The notes below the pieces were generated by a model that was not told the DNA's origin, did no database searches, and saw nothing but the letters and a program-made list of their open reading frames with translations. The position numbers and the translations under genes were made by a program. Below are positions 9,091 through 17,786 of a stretch of DNA of 64,000 nt, in pieces. This DNA comes from CAYSFW01 sp050329935 (GTDB lineage: Bacteria > Pseudomonadota > Gammaproteobacteria > UWMA-0217), in the NCBI GenBank assembly GCA_050329935.1, contig JBHJOI010000101.1, positions 15,217 to 79,216 of the forward strand, read 5' to 3'. The number at the start of each line of letters is the position of its first letter. Position 1 is the first letter of the stretch.

Positions 9091-9346
9091 ACGCCGGTAG
9101 TTGAGGTCTCGTTTGGGTGGCAGCGGAATCAGGCGCGCGCGGGAAGCGTGACGCGAGACGACGGCTTCGTCATGCTCGACCTGGAACTATGGCGCTCAAG
9201 CTGGACGAAAATTGCATGGTTTGGTCTCTCGTGCCAAATGGCAGGTGATTGTATAGCTGCGCGCGAACAGGTGCCCGTTGACTTGCAATCAGAAATTGTG
9301 GGGCAGCCACGTCGGGAGTGCATTGAGATTGCCATGGATAGGGCGT

Positions 9347-10210
9347 TTATGCGGTCGAGTGTGTTCGAGCGGTCGCCGAACGTAGCGTGTTCCGCAGCAG
9401 CATCGCGACGGTCATCGGCCCCACGCCGCCGGGTACCGGAGTGATCCAGCGTGCCCGTTGCGCGGCGAACTCAAACTCGACATCGCCCACCAGACGGCCA
9501 TCGTCGAGGCGGTTCATGCCTACATCGATCACGCTGGCGCCGGATTTGATCCATTCGCCTTTGACCAGCCCCGGTTTGCCCGCAGCGGCGACCACGATAT
9601 CGGCCTGGTGGACGTGGCTCGCCAGATCCTGCGTAAAGCGATGGCACACCGTTACGGTCGACCCAGCCAGAAGTAGTTCCAGCGCCATGGGGCGCCCGAC
9701 GATGTTCGATGCGCCGACCACGACTGCGTGCCTGCCGTAAAACGTCTCGCCGATCTCGCGCAGCAGGTGGATCACCCCGAACGGCGTGCAGGGGCGCAGT
9801 GTCGGTAGACGAACCGCAAGGCGGCCGATGTTGTACGGATGAAAACCGTCGACGTCTTTTGCCGGGTCGATGCGCTCAATCACAGTCTCGGTGTCGATAT
9901 GACCCGGCAACGGAAGTTGCACCAGAATCCCGTCGATCTGCGGTGCCGCGTTGAGATGGTCGATCAAGTCGATGAGATCGGCTTCGGGGACATCGGGCGA
10001 TAGATGATGTGCCTCGGAATGGAACCCGACTTCGGCGCACGCCTTGCGCTTGTGTCCTACATATATGAGCGAGGCGGGATTTTCACCAACCAGGATCACT
10101 GCAAGACCGGGCGGTCGCTGCCCCGCGGCAACGAGCGATTCGACCTCGCTGTGGATATCGCGTCTAACGGTTGCGGAAATAGCTTTGCCATCGATCAATT
10201 CGGCGGGCAT
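9347..10210 (-). CDS. folD: Methylenetetrahydrofolate dehydrogenase / methenyltetrahydrofolate cyclohydrolase
   Basis: Bifunctional cytoplasmic enzyme interconverting 5,10-methylene- and 10-formyl-tetrahydrofolate with NADP. Starting at ATG 10210 gives 287 residues and the N-terminus MPAELIDGKAISATVR, which aligns with known FolD starts. The catalytic Tyr50 and Lys54 sit in IYVGHKRKAC, followed by QLPLPGH near 97-103 and the NADP-loop VVGASNIVGRPMA. An upstream in-frame start would run towards the tRNA promoter and adds an unsupported leader. It is divergent from the tRNA cluster. Confidence 0.96.
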   Translation of the reverse strand: MPAELIDGKAISATVRRDIHSEVESLVAAGQRPPGLAVILVGENPASLIYVGHKRKACAEVGFHSEAHHLSPDVPEADLIDLIDHLNAAPQIDGILVQLPLPGHIDTETVIERIDPAKDVDGFHPYNIGRLAVRLPTLRPCTPFGVIHLLREIGETFYGRHAVVVGASNIVGRPMALELLLAGSTVTVCHRFTQDLASHVHQADIVVAAAGKPGLVKGEWIKSGASVIDVGMNRLDDGRLVGDVEFEFAAQRARWITPVPGGVGPMTVAMLLRNTLRSATARTHSTA

Positions 10211-10286
10211 GGAGGGGACTCTGCATTCTGAATCGGCGAATGTTCGCATGCGACCGAAGTCGCGACAACGTCGTCGAATCATCGCG

Positions 10287-10315
10287 TTGACGACCGCGTC
10301 CGTGCTGCGTATTAT
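10287..10315 (+). promoter_or_regulatory. Sigma-70 promoter of the tRNA cluster
   Basis: TTGACG (10287-10292) and TATTAT (10310-10315) are separated by exactly 17 bases. Transcription would start near 10322, about 20 bases before tRNA-Pro. The GC-rich start region fits a stable-RNA promoter. Confidence 0.75.
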
Positions 10316-10341
10316 TCACGCCCTTGTCCTTGGGCCGAACG

Positions 10342-10418
10342 CGGGGTGTAGCGCAGCCTGGTAGCGCACCTGTTTTGGGTACAGGTGGTCGGGGGTTCAA
10401 ATCCCTCCACCCCGACCA
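10342..10418 (+). tRNA. tRNA-Pro (TGG)
   Basis: A 7-bp acceptor stem (CGGGGTG with CACCCCG), an anticodon loop TTTGGGT giving anticodon TGG, a T-loop GTTCAAAT and an encoded CCA end. First of a four-tRNA group. Confidence 0.95.
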
Positions 10419-10511
10419 ACGTCTGACATTCGCCCGTTTGCCTCGCGTGAGGTGGTCGCGGCGAAAGGCAGGTGTCCAAGGTCCGGTAGCGGCGGGTCGG
10501 CGGCGATTTAC

Positions 10512-10588
10512 GCGTCCGTAGCTCAGCTGGATAGAGCATCGGCCTTCTAAGCCGAGGGTCGCAGGTTCGAGTCCTGCCGGGCGCGCCA
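10512..10588 (+). tRNA. tRNA-Arg (TCT)
   Basis: Acceptor stem GCGTCCG/CGGGCGC, anticodon loop CTTCTAA (anticodon TCT) in the TCGGC/GCCGA stem, T-loop TTCGAGT and encoded CCA. Confidence 0.95.
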
Positions 10589-10635
10589 GTTTGGACAAAT
10601 ACTGCGGTCGGAAAGGTCCGGCCAATTGGATTGAT

Positions 10636-10712
10636 GGTGGGTGTAGCTCAGTTGGTAGAGTCCAGGATTGTGATTCCTGTTGTCGTGGGTTCGAGTCCCA
10701 TCACCCACCCCA
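10636..10712 (+). tRNA. tRNA-His (GTG)
   Basis: Acceptor GTGGGTG/CACCCAC with the histidine-specific extra G at position -1 (10636) facing discriminator C, anticodon loop TTGTGAT (GTG) and encoded CCA. Confidence 0.95.
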
Positions 10713-10741
10713 TTTATCCCTCCTGCTGTTTCCCCTATAAT
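10713..10741 (+). promoter_or_regulatory. Possible promoter before tRNA-Leu/tig
   Basis: A consensus TATAAT (10736-10741) with a poor -35 TTTATC (10713-10718) at 17-base spacing. It would start transcription near 10748, just before tRNA-Leu and the tig-clpP operon. Confidence 0.45.
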
Positions 10742-10762
10742 TAATCGTTACGCTGTTTTGAA

Positions 10763-10847
10763 GCGAGAGTGGCGGAACTGGTAGACGCGCTGGATTTAGG
10801 TTCCAGTGGGGTAACCCGTGAGAGTTCGAGTCTCTCCTTTCGCACCA
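10763..10847 (+). tRNA. tRNA-Leu (TAG)
   Basis: Acceptor GCGAGAG/CTTTCGC, anticodon loop TTTAGGT (TAG) in the CTGGA/TCCAG stem, a long class II variable arm and encoded CCA. It lies 69 bases before the tig start. Confidence 0.95.
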
Positions 10848-10916
10848 CCCATGTGAACTCAGCATCCAACTTCCTGTTAAATCAAAGATTATCCCTGTAT
10901 TCGAGGTTCTCAACGC

Positions 10917-12227
10917 ATGCAAGTATCGGTCGAATCCGTTAGCAACCTGGAGCGTAAGATCAAGGTCAACGTACCTGCCGATCGTATCGACGTCGAGGTG
11001 AATCAGCGTCTCAAGTCAATGGTGGGCCGGGTAAAAATTGATGGATTTCGGCCCGGCAAGGTGCCGATGACTGTTATTCGTCAACGTTTCGGCAAGGGCG
11101 TGTTCAATGAAGTCGTGGGCGAGGTGCTGCAACGAACGTTCGTTGAGGCGGTCACCCAAGAGAATCTACGCCCGGCTGGCAACCCTCGGTTCGATACGGT
11201 GACCGCAAGGCCAGGCCAGGAATTGGAATACAGCGCCATTTTCGAGGTCTACCCCGAGGTGGCGGTGGCGGACTTGACGCAGATCACGTTGACGGTGCCC
11301 GAGGTGGAAATCACCGAGACCGACGTCGACGCGATGGTCGAGACACTGCGCGCGCAGAATCAAGGCTGGGAGGCGGTCGAACGCGAGTCGGTCGACGGAG
11401 ACCAGATTACGATTGACTTCGAAGGCTTCGTCGATGGTGCACCGTTCGAAAACGGCAAAGCCACTGACTATCCGGTGACGATCGGGCAAGGGCGAATGAT
11501 CGCCGGCTTCGAGCAGCAGTTGCAGGGGTTGAAGGCCGGTGACGAGAAGTCCTTGCGGGTCAATTTTCCTGACGATTATCCTGCGCCGGCACTGGCCGGC
11601 AAAGCAGCGGAGTTCAAGATACAGGTCAAGTCGGTCAAGGCGCCCAAATTGCCCGAGATCGACGCTGAGTTTGTCCGTTTGTTTGGAATCGAGGACGGTT
11701 CCATAGACGCGTTTCGCGCCGAGGTGCGGTCCAATATGCAGCGCGAGTTGAATCAAACGATCCGTGGTCGCGTCAAGACGCAGGTGATGGACGCGCTCGC
11801 GGCAGGGCATCCGGTTGAGGTGCCGGGCGCCTTGCTGCAGGAGGAGATCAAGCGTTTGCGCGAGCAAGCACGCGCATCGATGCAGCGCGGCGGCGGTCCC
11901 GAATTACCCGATAGCATATTTGCCGATCAGGCTCGCAAGCGTGTCGCGCTTGGCCTGATCATCGGTGAAATCATCAAGCAGAGTGGCATCTCTCTCGATC
12001 GCGAGCGGGTATCCCGCACGCTGGACGAGATCGCTTCAACTTACGAAACGCCTCAGGAAGTCATCGAATACTATCGCAAAAATCGTGATCAGATGGCGGC
12101 GCTAGAGGCGATGGTCCTCGAGGATCAAGTGGTCGATTGGGTGCGCGAGCGCGCCCAGGTCGCGGTTGAAACCCTGGGCTTCGACGAGATGACAAAGCGC
12201 GGTAAACAGCAGGAGGCGAGTGCATGA
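10917..12227 (+). CDS. tig: Trigger factor, ribosome-bound chaperone/peptidyl-prolyl isomerase
   Basis: Folds nascent chains at the ribosome exit. It has 436 residues in the usual three parts: the ribosome-binding N-domain with GFRPGKVP at 43-50, an FKBP-type isomerase domain at about 150-245 (GDQITIDFEGFVDG, then IGQGRMIAGFEQQLQG), and a helical C-domain. The stop overlaps the clpP start by 4 bases (ATGA), coupling chaperone and protease subunit. It follows tRNA-Leu directly, so it may be read from the tRNA promoter region. Confidence 0.97.
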   Translation: MQVSVESVSNLERKIKVNVPADRIDVEVNQRLKSMVGRVKIDGFRPGKVPMTVIRQRFGKGVFNEVVGEVLQRTFVEAVTQENLRPAGNPRFDTVTARPGQELEYSAIFEVYPEVAVADLTQITLTVPEVEITETDVDAMVETLRAQNQGWEAVERESVDGDQITIDFEGFVDGAPFENGKATDYPVTIGQGRMIAGFEQQLQGLKAGDEKSLRVNFPDDYPAPALAGKAAEFKIQVKSVKAPKLPEIDAEFVRLFGIEDGSIDAFRAEVRSNMQRELNQTIRGRVKTQVMDALAAGHPVEVPGALLQEEIKRLREQARASMQRGGGPELPDSIFADQARKRVALGLIIGEIIKQSGISLDRERVSRTLDEIASTYETPQEVIEYYRKNRDQMAALEAMVLEDQVVDWVRERAQVAVETLGFDEMTKRGKQQEASA

Positions 12228-12880
12228 CTATCAATCAATCGATCGCAGGGAGTAGTGCGCAGCCCACTCGCGGGCTGAATTTGGTCCCGATGGTGGTCGA
12301 GCAAACCTCGCGTGGCGAACGCGCGTACGACATCTACTCGCGCTTGCTGAAGGAGCGGGTCGTATTCGCGGTTGGTCCGGTCGAGGACTACATGGCCAAC
12401 GTGATCGTGGCGCAACTGCTGTTTCTGGAATCCGAGAATCCGGACAAGGACATCAGCCTTTACATTAACTCGCCCGGCGGCGTGGTGACGGCAGGCATGG
12501 CCATCTACGATACGATGCAGTTCATCAAGCCCGACGTAAGCACGCTTTGTATTGGTCAAGCCGCAAGCATGGGCGCGATCTTGCTGGCGGGCGGCGCGCA
12601 CGGAAAGCGCTATTGTCTACCCCACTCTCGGGTAATGATTCACCAGCCCTTGGGTGGATTTCAGGGGCAGGCTTCCGACATCCAGATTCACGCCAACGAG
12701 ATCCTCAAGATCCGACGTCAGCTCAATGCGGTGCTGGCGAAGCACTCGGGTCAGACCATCGAGAAGGTCGAGGGTGATACCGATCGCGATCGCTTCCTAA
12801 GTGGCGATGAAGCGGTCGAATACGGTCTGATCGACAAGGTGCTCGATCAGCGCGAAGTCGCCAAGAAAACGGGCGGCTAA
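12224..12880 (+). CDS. clpP: ATP-dependent Clp protease proteolytic subunit
   Basis: Serine protease forming the tetradecameric barrel that degrades substrates fed by ClpX or ClpA. It has 218 residues with the triad Ser115 (GQAASMGA), His140 (HSRVMIHQP) and Asp189 (TDRDRF). The N-terminal LNLVPMVVEQTSRGERAYDI is the axial loop and handle start after a short propeptide. Its ATG overlaps the tig stop by 4 bases. A hairpin separates it from clpX. Confidence 0.97.
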   Translation: MTINQSIAGSSAQPTRGLNLVPMVVEQTSRGERAYDIYSRLLKERVVFAVGPVEDYMANVIVAQLLFLESENPDKDISLYINSPGGVVTAGMAIYDTMQFIKPDVSTLCIGQAASMGAILLAGGAHGKRYCLPHSRVMIHQPLGGFQGQASDIQIHANEILKIRRQLNAVLAKHSGQTIEKVEGDTDRDRFLSGDEAVEYGLIDKVLDQREVAKKTGG

Positions 12881-12926
12881 TCGTGTTTTGAGCGAAATCG
12901 CTGTAACTGGCGTTTATCCTTGCAAA

Positions 12927-12966
12927 TGCCCGGCTTGATTCTTTTTCGGAAACCGGGCAAGGTTTT
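12927..12966 (+). terminator. Hairpin in the clpP-clpX gap
   Basis: TGCCCGG (12927-12933) pairs with CCGGGCA (12953-12959) across a 19-base loop and is followed by a short AGGTTTT. It could be a partial terminator or attenuator, or an mRNA-processing stem setting clpX level. Confidence 0.4.
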
Positions 12967-12993
12967 GAGTCGATACAACGGCAGGGCGTCAAA

Positions 12994-14277
12994 ATGAGTG
13001 ACAAGATTCGAGAGCACGAGGGCGGCAAACTACTGTATTGCTCGTTCTGCGGCAAAAGCCAGCATGAGGTGCGCAAACTCATTGCCGGCCCATCGGTGTT
13101 CATCTGCGATGAATGCGTGGAACTCTGCAACGACATCATCCGCGAGGAAATGCAGGATCACGCCGTCAGCGACGACTCGCGACTGCCTACACCGCATGAA
13201 ATCAAGAGCATACTCGACGAGTACGTGATCGGCCAGGAGCGTGCGAAAAGGGTTCTGTCGGTTGCAGTCTACAACCATTACAAGCGGCTGGAATCGCGCG
13301 GCAAGTCGAACAATGATGTCGAGCTGTCAAAGAGCAATATCCTACTGATCGGACCCACGGGCTCGGGCAAGACCTTGTTGGCCGAGACGCTGGCACGGTT
13401 ACTCAACGTACCGTTCACGATCGCCGATGCCACGACGTTGACTGAAGCGGGCTATGTCGGTGAGGACGTCGAAAACATCATCCAGAAGCTGTTGCAGAAG
13501 TGTGACTACGACGTCGAGAAGGCGCAGACCGGCATCGTCTATATCGACGAAATCGACAAGATATCCCGCAAGTCCGACAACCCCTCGATTACTCGCGACG
13601 TTTCCGGCGAGGGCGTCCAGCAGGCCTTGTTGAAACTGATCGAAGGTACCATCGCTTCCGTGCCGCCACAGGGCGGCCGCAAGCATCCGCAACAGGAGTT
13701 CCTCCAGGTCGACACTCGAAACATATTATTCGTATGCGGCGGAGCGTTCGCGGGATTGGAAAAGGTCATTCAATCGCGTACCGAGAAGAGTGGTATTGGC
13801 TTTTCAGCGGAAGTCAAGGGCAAACGCGACGAGAAGAGCGTTGGCACGCTTCTGAATGAGGTCGAGCCCGAGGACCTTATCCGTTTTGGGCTCATTCCCG
13901 AGTTCGTCGGGCGTCTCCCGGTAGTCGCGACCTTGCACGAACTGGATGAGGAAGCCTTGATCCAAATACTGACTGAGCCTAAGAACGCGATCACGAAGCA
14001 GTACAGCAAGCTTTTCGAGATGGAGGGGGTTGACCTGGAGTTTCGCGAGGATGCGTTGCGGGCGGTCGCGCGGAAGTCGATGGAACGGAAGACCGGTGCA
14101 CGTGGTTTGCGCACGATACTTGAGCAGGTATTGCTCGATACGATGTACGACCTGCCTTCGATGACTGACGTCGCTAAAGTCGTCGTGGACGAGGCGGTGA
14201 TCGGTGGCGATGCGCAGCCCTATATGATCTACGAAGGCAACGCGGAACTTCCACGAGCCGCTTCGGACCGGAAATAG
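12994..14277 (+). CDS. clpX: Clp protease ATP-binding specificity subunit ClpX
   Basis: AAA+ unfoldase that recognises tagged proteins and threads them into ClpP. It has 427 residues. The N-terminal zinc-binding domain has Cys16, Cys19, Cys38 and Cys41. Walker A is GPTGSGKT near 120-127, Walker B is IVYIDEIDK, and the pore loop lies in the GYVGEDVE segment. It keeps the usual clpP-clpX-lon order. Confidence 0.97.
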   Translation: MSDKIREHEGGKLLYCSFCGKSQHEVRKLIAGPSVFICDECVELCNDIIREEMQDHAVSDDSRLPTPHEIKSILDEYVIGQERAKRVLSVAVYNHYKRLESRGKSNNDVELSKSNILLIGPTGSGKTLLAETLARLLNVPFTIADATTLTEAGYVGEDVENIIQKLLQKCDYDVEKAQTGIVYIDEIDKISRKSDNPSITRDVSGEGVQQALLKLIEGTIASVPPQGGRKHPQQEFLQVDTRNILFVCGGAFAGLEKVIQSRTEKSGIGFSAEVKGKRDEKSVGTLLNEVEPEDLIRFGLIPEFVGRLPVVATLHELDEEALIQILTEPKNAITKQYSKLFEMEGVDLEFREDALRAVARKSMERKTGARGLRTILEQVLLDTMYDLPSMTDVAKVVVDEAVIGGDAQPYMIYEGNAELPRAASDRK

Positions 14278-14287
14278 CGGACGCAAC

Positions 14288-14305
14288 AGGCGGGTTAATC
14301 CGCCT
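14288..14305 (+). terminator. Small hairpin after clpX
   Basis: AGGCGG (14288-14293) and CCGCCT (14300-14305) form a perfect 6-bp stem around GTTAAT. There is no T-run, so it is only a weak candidate terminator. Confidence 0.3.
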
Positions 14306-14320
14306 TGGCGCCCGGGGCTT

Positions 14321-14348
14321 CTTGAAATCGGGCTAGCAGGCCTTATTC
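14321..14348 (+). promoter_or_regulatory. Candidate heat-shock (sigma-32) promoter of lon
   Basis: CTTGAAA (14321-14327) matches the sigma-32 -35 core, with CCTTATTC (14341-14348) as an imperfect -10 thirteen bases later. The position is about 60 bases before the lon start, and heat-shock control of lon is well established. Confidence 0.5.
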
Positions 14349-14410
14349 TGCACCAATGGACGGTGCTTTCGCCGTCTCTCAACTCATAACAGGATTCAAG
14401 GCGAGCGATT

Positions 14411-16852
14411 ATGTCCGAACATTCAGACGCCCACCCCTCCCTCATGGTCGTGCCGGTCCTACCGCTGCGCGACGTCGTGGTTTACCCACACATGGTGATT
14501 CCGCTGTTTGTCGGGCGCGACAAATCGGTGCGCGCGCTGGAGACGGCGATGGCGCAGGATAAACAGATCCTGCTAGTCGCGCAGAAAAATGCCGAACAAG
14601 ACGAGCCGAGCCAGGACGAAATTCATCGCGTCGGTACCCTGTCCAGCATTCTGCAGCTTCTCAAGTTGCCGGATGGCACGATTAAGGTTCTGGTCGAGGG
14701 CGCGAGCCGCGCGAGGATTGTTTCGCTGAGCGAGAGCGAGGAGCATTTCTTTGCCCAGATCGTGCCGATCGATGTGCCGCAACTCAAGGCCGATCGCGAA
14801 CTTGAGGTGATGATGCGTAGTGTGGTCAATCTCTTTGATCAGTACGTCAAACTCAATAAAAAGGTGCCTCCGGAGATATTGACGTCGCTTGCCGGAATCG
14901 ATGACCCGTCACGTCTGGCGGATACCGTTGCCGCCCACATGTCTCTGAAACTAGAGGAAAAGCAGCGCGTTCTGGAAGTTGAGGACGTACACAAGCGTCT
15001 CGAGCACATGATGGGGCTGATCGAGGGTGAGATTGACATTCTTCAGGTGGAGAAGCGCATCCGCGGCCGCGTCAAGCAGCAAATGGAAAAAAGCCAACGC
15101 GAGTACTATCTGAATGAGCAAATGAAGGCCATTCAAAAGGAGCTTGGTGACCTTGAGGATGTTCCGAACGAGGTTGAGGAGCTCGCGAAAAAGATCGAGC
15201 AATCCGGTATGACCAAGGAGGCGCGCAAGAAAGCCGACAACGAGCTTCACAAGCTCAAGATGATGTCACCGATGTCCGCTGAGGCTACCGTGGTCAGGAA
15301 TTACCTCGATTGGCTGGTGAATGTACCCTGGAAGAAGCGCACGAAAGCGCGGACTGACCTCGCGAAGGCTCAAGAAGTCCTGGACCAGGATCACTACGGC
15401 CTGGAGAAGGTCAAAGAGCGCATCTTAGAGTATCTTGCCGTCCAGCAGCGCGCTAAGAAGCTTAAAGGGCCGATACTCTGTCTCGTTGGTCCCCCCGGCG
15501 TCGGCAAGACCTCGTTGGGTCAGTCGATCGCGCGCGCAACTAATCGCAAGTTCACGCGGATGTCGCTGGGCGGGGTTCGCGACGAGGCGGAGATCCGCGG
15601 TCATCGCCGGACCTACATCGGCTCGCTACCCGGCAAGATCGTGCAGAATCTGTCCAAGGTTGGCGTCCGCAACCCGCTGTTCCTCCTCGACGAGATCGAT
15701 AAGATGGCCATGGATTTTCGTGGAGATCCGGCATCGGCGCTGTTGGAGGTACTTGACCCCGAGCAAAATCACACGTTCGGCGACCATTATCTCGAGGTTG
15801 ACTTCGACCTGTCCGACGTCATGTTCATCGCAACCTCCAATAGCTTGAATATCCCGGGGCCGCTGCTTGATCGCATGGAAGTCATCCGGCTGCCGGGGTA
15901 TACCGAGGATGAGAAAACGAATATCGCGCATAATTATTTGATTCCAAAGCAATTGACAAACAACGGTCTAGGTGATGACGAGGTCGCCATTCAGGATTCG
16001 GCGACGAAGGACATCATCCGTTACTACACGCGCGAATCTGGAGTCCGAAGCCTGGAGCGTGAAATTTCCAAGGTCTGTCGCAAGGTCGTCAAGGAACATG
16101 TGTTGGAAGGCGAGACCAAGAAAACGGTCGTTACGAGTCGAAATCTCGACAAATACCTAGGTGTTCGACGTTTCCGGTATGGCAAGGCGGAAGAGAAGGA
16201 TCAAGTTGGTCAGGTTACAGGGCTTGCGTGGACTGAGGTTGGCGGTGAGCTACTCACGATCGAGGCGACGACCATGCCGGGAAAGGGCGTGATCACTCGA
16301 ACCGGACAATTGGGCGACGTCATGAAGGAGTCCATTGAAGCGGCCAGGACGGTGGTGCGGACGCGAGCCGATCGGCTCGGCGTACCCCCCGACTTTTTTG
16401 AAAAGCACGACCTGCACATCCACGTTCCAGAAGGCGCGACGCCCAAGGATGGTCCCAGTGCCGGAATAGGCATGTGCGTGGCGCTTGTATCGGCGATCAC
16501 TGGTATTGCGGTGCGCGCGGATGTGGCAATGACGGGGGAGATCACTTTGAGAGGGGAAGTCCTACCGATCGGTGGTCTCAAAGAAAAGCTGCTGGCGGCT
16601 CACCGCGGGGGAATCGGCACGGTGATTATTCCGGAGGAAAATGAAAAGGACTTGGTCGAGATGCCCAAGAACATCAAATCCAAGCTAAAAATCGTCGCTG
16701 TTCGCTGGATTGATCAGGTGCTCGAGTTGGCACTCGTCAGACCGCCCCAGCCGCTGCCGAACGATACGCCGGAGGCGGGCGCGACGGTGACGATCAAACC
16801 GCGAAAATCTCAGTCGCGAAAGAAGCCGCGTAGCGGGTTGGTGGCTCACTAA
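14411..16852 (+). CDS. lon: ATP-dependent protease La
   Basis: Cytoplasmic AAA+ serine protease for misfolded and regulatory proteins. It has 813 residues. The N-terminal substrate-binding domain begins LPLRDVVVYPHMVIPLFVGR, the central AAA+ domain has Walker A GPPGVGKT near 360-367 and Walker B PLFLLDEIDK, and the C-terminal protease has the Ser683 (KDGPSAGIG) and Lys726 (GGLKEK) dyad. It follows clpX with a possible heat-shock promoter of its own. Confidence 0.98.
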   Translation: MSEHSDAHPSLMVVPVLPLRDVVVYPHMVIPLFVGRDKSVRALETAMAQDKQILLVAQKNAEQDEPSQDEIHRVGTLSSILQLLKLPDGTIKVLVEGASRARIVSLSESEEHFFAQIVPIDVPQLKADRELEVMMRSVVNLFDQYVKLNKKVPPEILTSLAGIDDPSRLADTVAAHMSLKLEEKQRVLEVEDVHKRLEHMMGLIEGEIDILQVEKRIRGRVKQQMEKSQREYYLNEQMKAIQKELGDLEDVPNEVEELAKKIEQSGMTKEARKKADNELHKLKMMSPMSAEATVVRNYLDWLVNVPWKKRTKARTDLAKAQEVLDQDHYGLEKVKERILEYLAVQQRAKKLKGPILCLVGPPGVGKTSLGQSIARATNRKFTRMSLGGVRDEAEIRGHRRTYIGSLPGKIVQNLSKVGVRNPLFLLDEIDKMAMDFRGDPASALLEVLDPEQNHTFGDHYLEVDFDLSDVMFIATSNSLNIPGPLLDRMEVIRLPGYTEDEKTNIAHNYLIPKQLTNNGLGDDEVAIQDSATKDIIRYYTRESGVRSLEREISKVCRKVVKEHVLEGETKKTVVTSRNLDKYLGVRRFRYGKAEEKDQVGQVTGLAWTEVGGELLTIEATTMPGKGVITRTGQLGDVMKESIEAARTVVRTRADRLGVPPDFFEKHDLHIHVPEGATPKDGPSAGIGMCVALVSAITGIAVRADVAMTGEITLRGEVLPIGGLKEKLLAAHRGGIGTVIIPEENEKDLVEMPKNIKSKLKIVAVRWIDQVLELALVRPPQPLPNDTPEAGATVTIKPRKSQSRKKPRSGLVAH

Positions 16853-16960
16853 GCACGCCCCCGCAGTGTTCGGCGGCCCGTTAACTCGGGTATCCCCCGA
16901 TTCAATCGCCCGCGGCGCGTTGTTAGTCTCCGACGGCTCGATTGTGGCCGAAACCGCGAG

Positions 16961-16990
16961 CAAGGGCCTTTCCTCCAAGGCCCTTGTTTC
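16961..16990 (+). terminator. Rho-independent terminator of lon
   Basis: CAAGGGCCTT (16961-16970) and its exact complement AAGGCCCTTG (16977-16986) form a 10-bp stem with a 6-base loop, followed by TTTC. Confidence 0.75.
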
Positions 16991-17072
16991 GTGGCAGGTT
17001 AACGAGGATAATCCGTGCAACGTCAGGTGGTGTGTTTGCGCAACAGTGTTGCAAATGCTACGCGTCGCCACG

Positions 17073-17101
17073 TTGACACTGTTTAAAAGCGTTGTTATAA
17101 A
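17073..17101 (+). promoter_or_regulatory. Sigma-70 promoter of hupB
   Basis: A consensus TTGACA (17073-17078) and TATAAA (17096-17101) are separated by exactly 17 bases. Expected transcription start is about 17108, giving a leader of about 130 bases before hupB. Confidence 0.8.
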
Positions 17102-17238
17102 GCCGCATGATGAAAAGCCCGAGCTTCCGCTGATTGCCGATACCTCGGGCAGCTATAACAAGTTCGGACAGGGATTGTCATTGTTTACAGCACGGAGCTT
17201 GGGAGTGAGTACCTACTTTAAAATCACATGGGTGAACA

Positions 17239-17511
17239 ATGAATAAGTCTGAACTAATCGACGCCATCGCGCAGGATGCGGGTCTAACTAAAGCCAAAGC
17301 GGCGAAAGCGCTTGATGCCTTTGTTGACGCGGTTTCAAAGGAGTTGAAGGCGGGTGGTCAGGTCAACTTGGTAGGATTTGGATCGTTCCAGGTTAAAGAA
17401 CGCGCCGCGCGCAGTGGTCGTAATCCGCGCACCGGTGAAACCATTGAGATCAAGTCGGCTAAATTACCTACGTTCAAGGCTGGTAAAGCGCTCAAGGACG
17501 CTGTAGAATAA
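17239..17511 (+). CDS. hupB: DNA-binding protein HU (beta type)
   Basis: Small dimeric nucleoid protein that bends DNA. The 90 residues are the full family length: helical dimer part MNKSELIDAIAQDAGLTKAK, conserved VNLVGFGSFQVKERAARSGR (about 43-62) and the DNA-binding arm RNPRTGETIEIKSAKLPTFK. It has its own strong promoter and is followed 15 bases later by tRNA-Val, so the tRNAs may be on the same transcript. Confidence 0.97.
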   Translation: MNKSELIDAIAQDAGLTKAKAAKALDAFVDAVSKELKAGGQVNLVGFGSFQVKERAARSGRNPRTGETIEIKSAKLPTFKAGKALKDAVE

Positions 17512-17526
17512 CCGGCTTAATAAATT

Positions 17527-17602
17527 GGGTGCTTAGCTCAGCTGGTAGAGCATCTCCCTTACAAGGAGGGGGTCGGGAGTTCGAATCTCTCAGCACCCAC
17601 CA
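17527..17602 (+). tRNA. tRNA-Val (TAC)
   Basis: Acceptor GGGTGCT/AGCACCC, anticodon loop CTTACAA (TAC), T-loop TTCGAAT and encoded CCA. Confidence 0.95.
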
Positions 17603-17614
17603 GTTTTCTGTTTC

Positions 17615-17691
17615 GGAGTGGTAGTTCAGTTGGTTAGAATACCGGCCTGTCACGCCGGGGGTCGCGGGTTCGAGTCCCGTCCACTCCGCCA
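17615..17691 (+). tRNA. tRNA-Asp (GTC)
   Basis: Acceptor GGAGTGG/CCACTCC, anticodon loop CTGTCAC (GTC) in a CCGGC-type stem, T-loop TTCGAGT and encoded CCA. Confidence 0.95.
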
Positions 17692-17706
17692 ACTTTAAAT
17701 AGGAAT

Positions 17707-17732
17707 GGGGCGTTTCATATGCCCCTTCTTTA
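17707..17732 (+). terminator. Terminator after tRNA-Asp
   Basis: GGGGC (17707-17711) pairs with GCCCC (17721-17725) and is followed by TTCTTTATTT. The stem is short but the T-rich tail is good. Confidence 0.55.
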
Positions 17733-17786
17733 TTTGTGTCTCATGGGCGATCGAACAATTTCATTCAACGTATAGAGGCCTAAACC

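Larger units (their letters stand above)
16853..17238. other. 386-base gap between lon and hupB: terminator plus promoter
   Basis: Contains a strong lon terminator (16961-16990) and a near-consensus hupB promoter (17073-17101), leaving an untranslated hupB leader of about 130 bases. A 126-codon open frame spans the gap but crosses both signals and has no family features. Confidence 0.8.

Noticed and set aside
9129..9335. Short frames between waaL and folD
   Set aside because: No family features; the 256-base gap is best read as promoter and leader DNA for waaL.
16866..17246. 126-codon plus-strand open frame between lon and hupB
   Set aside because: It runs through the lon terminator stem and the hupB promoter and shows no protein features.
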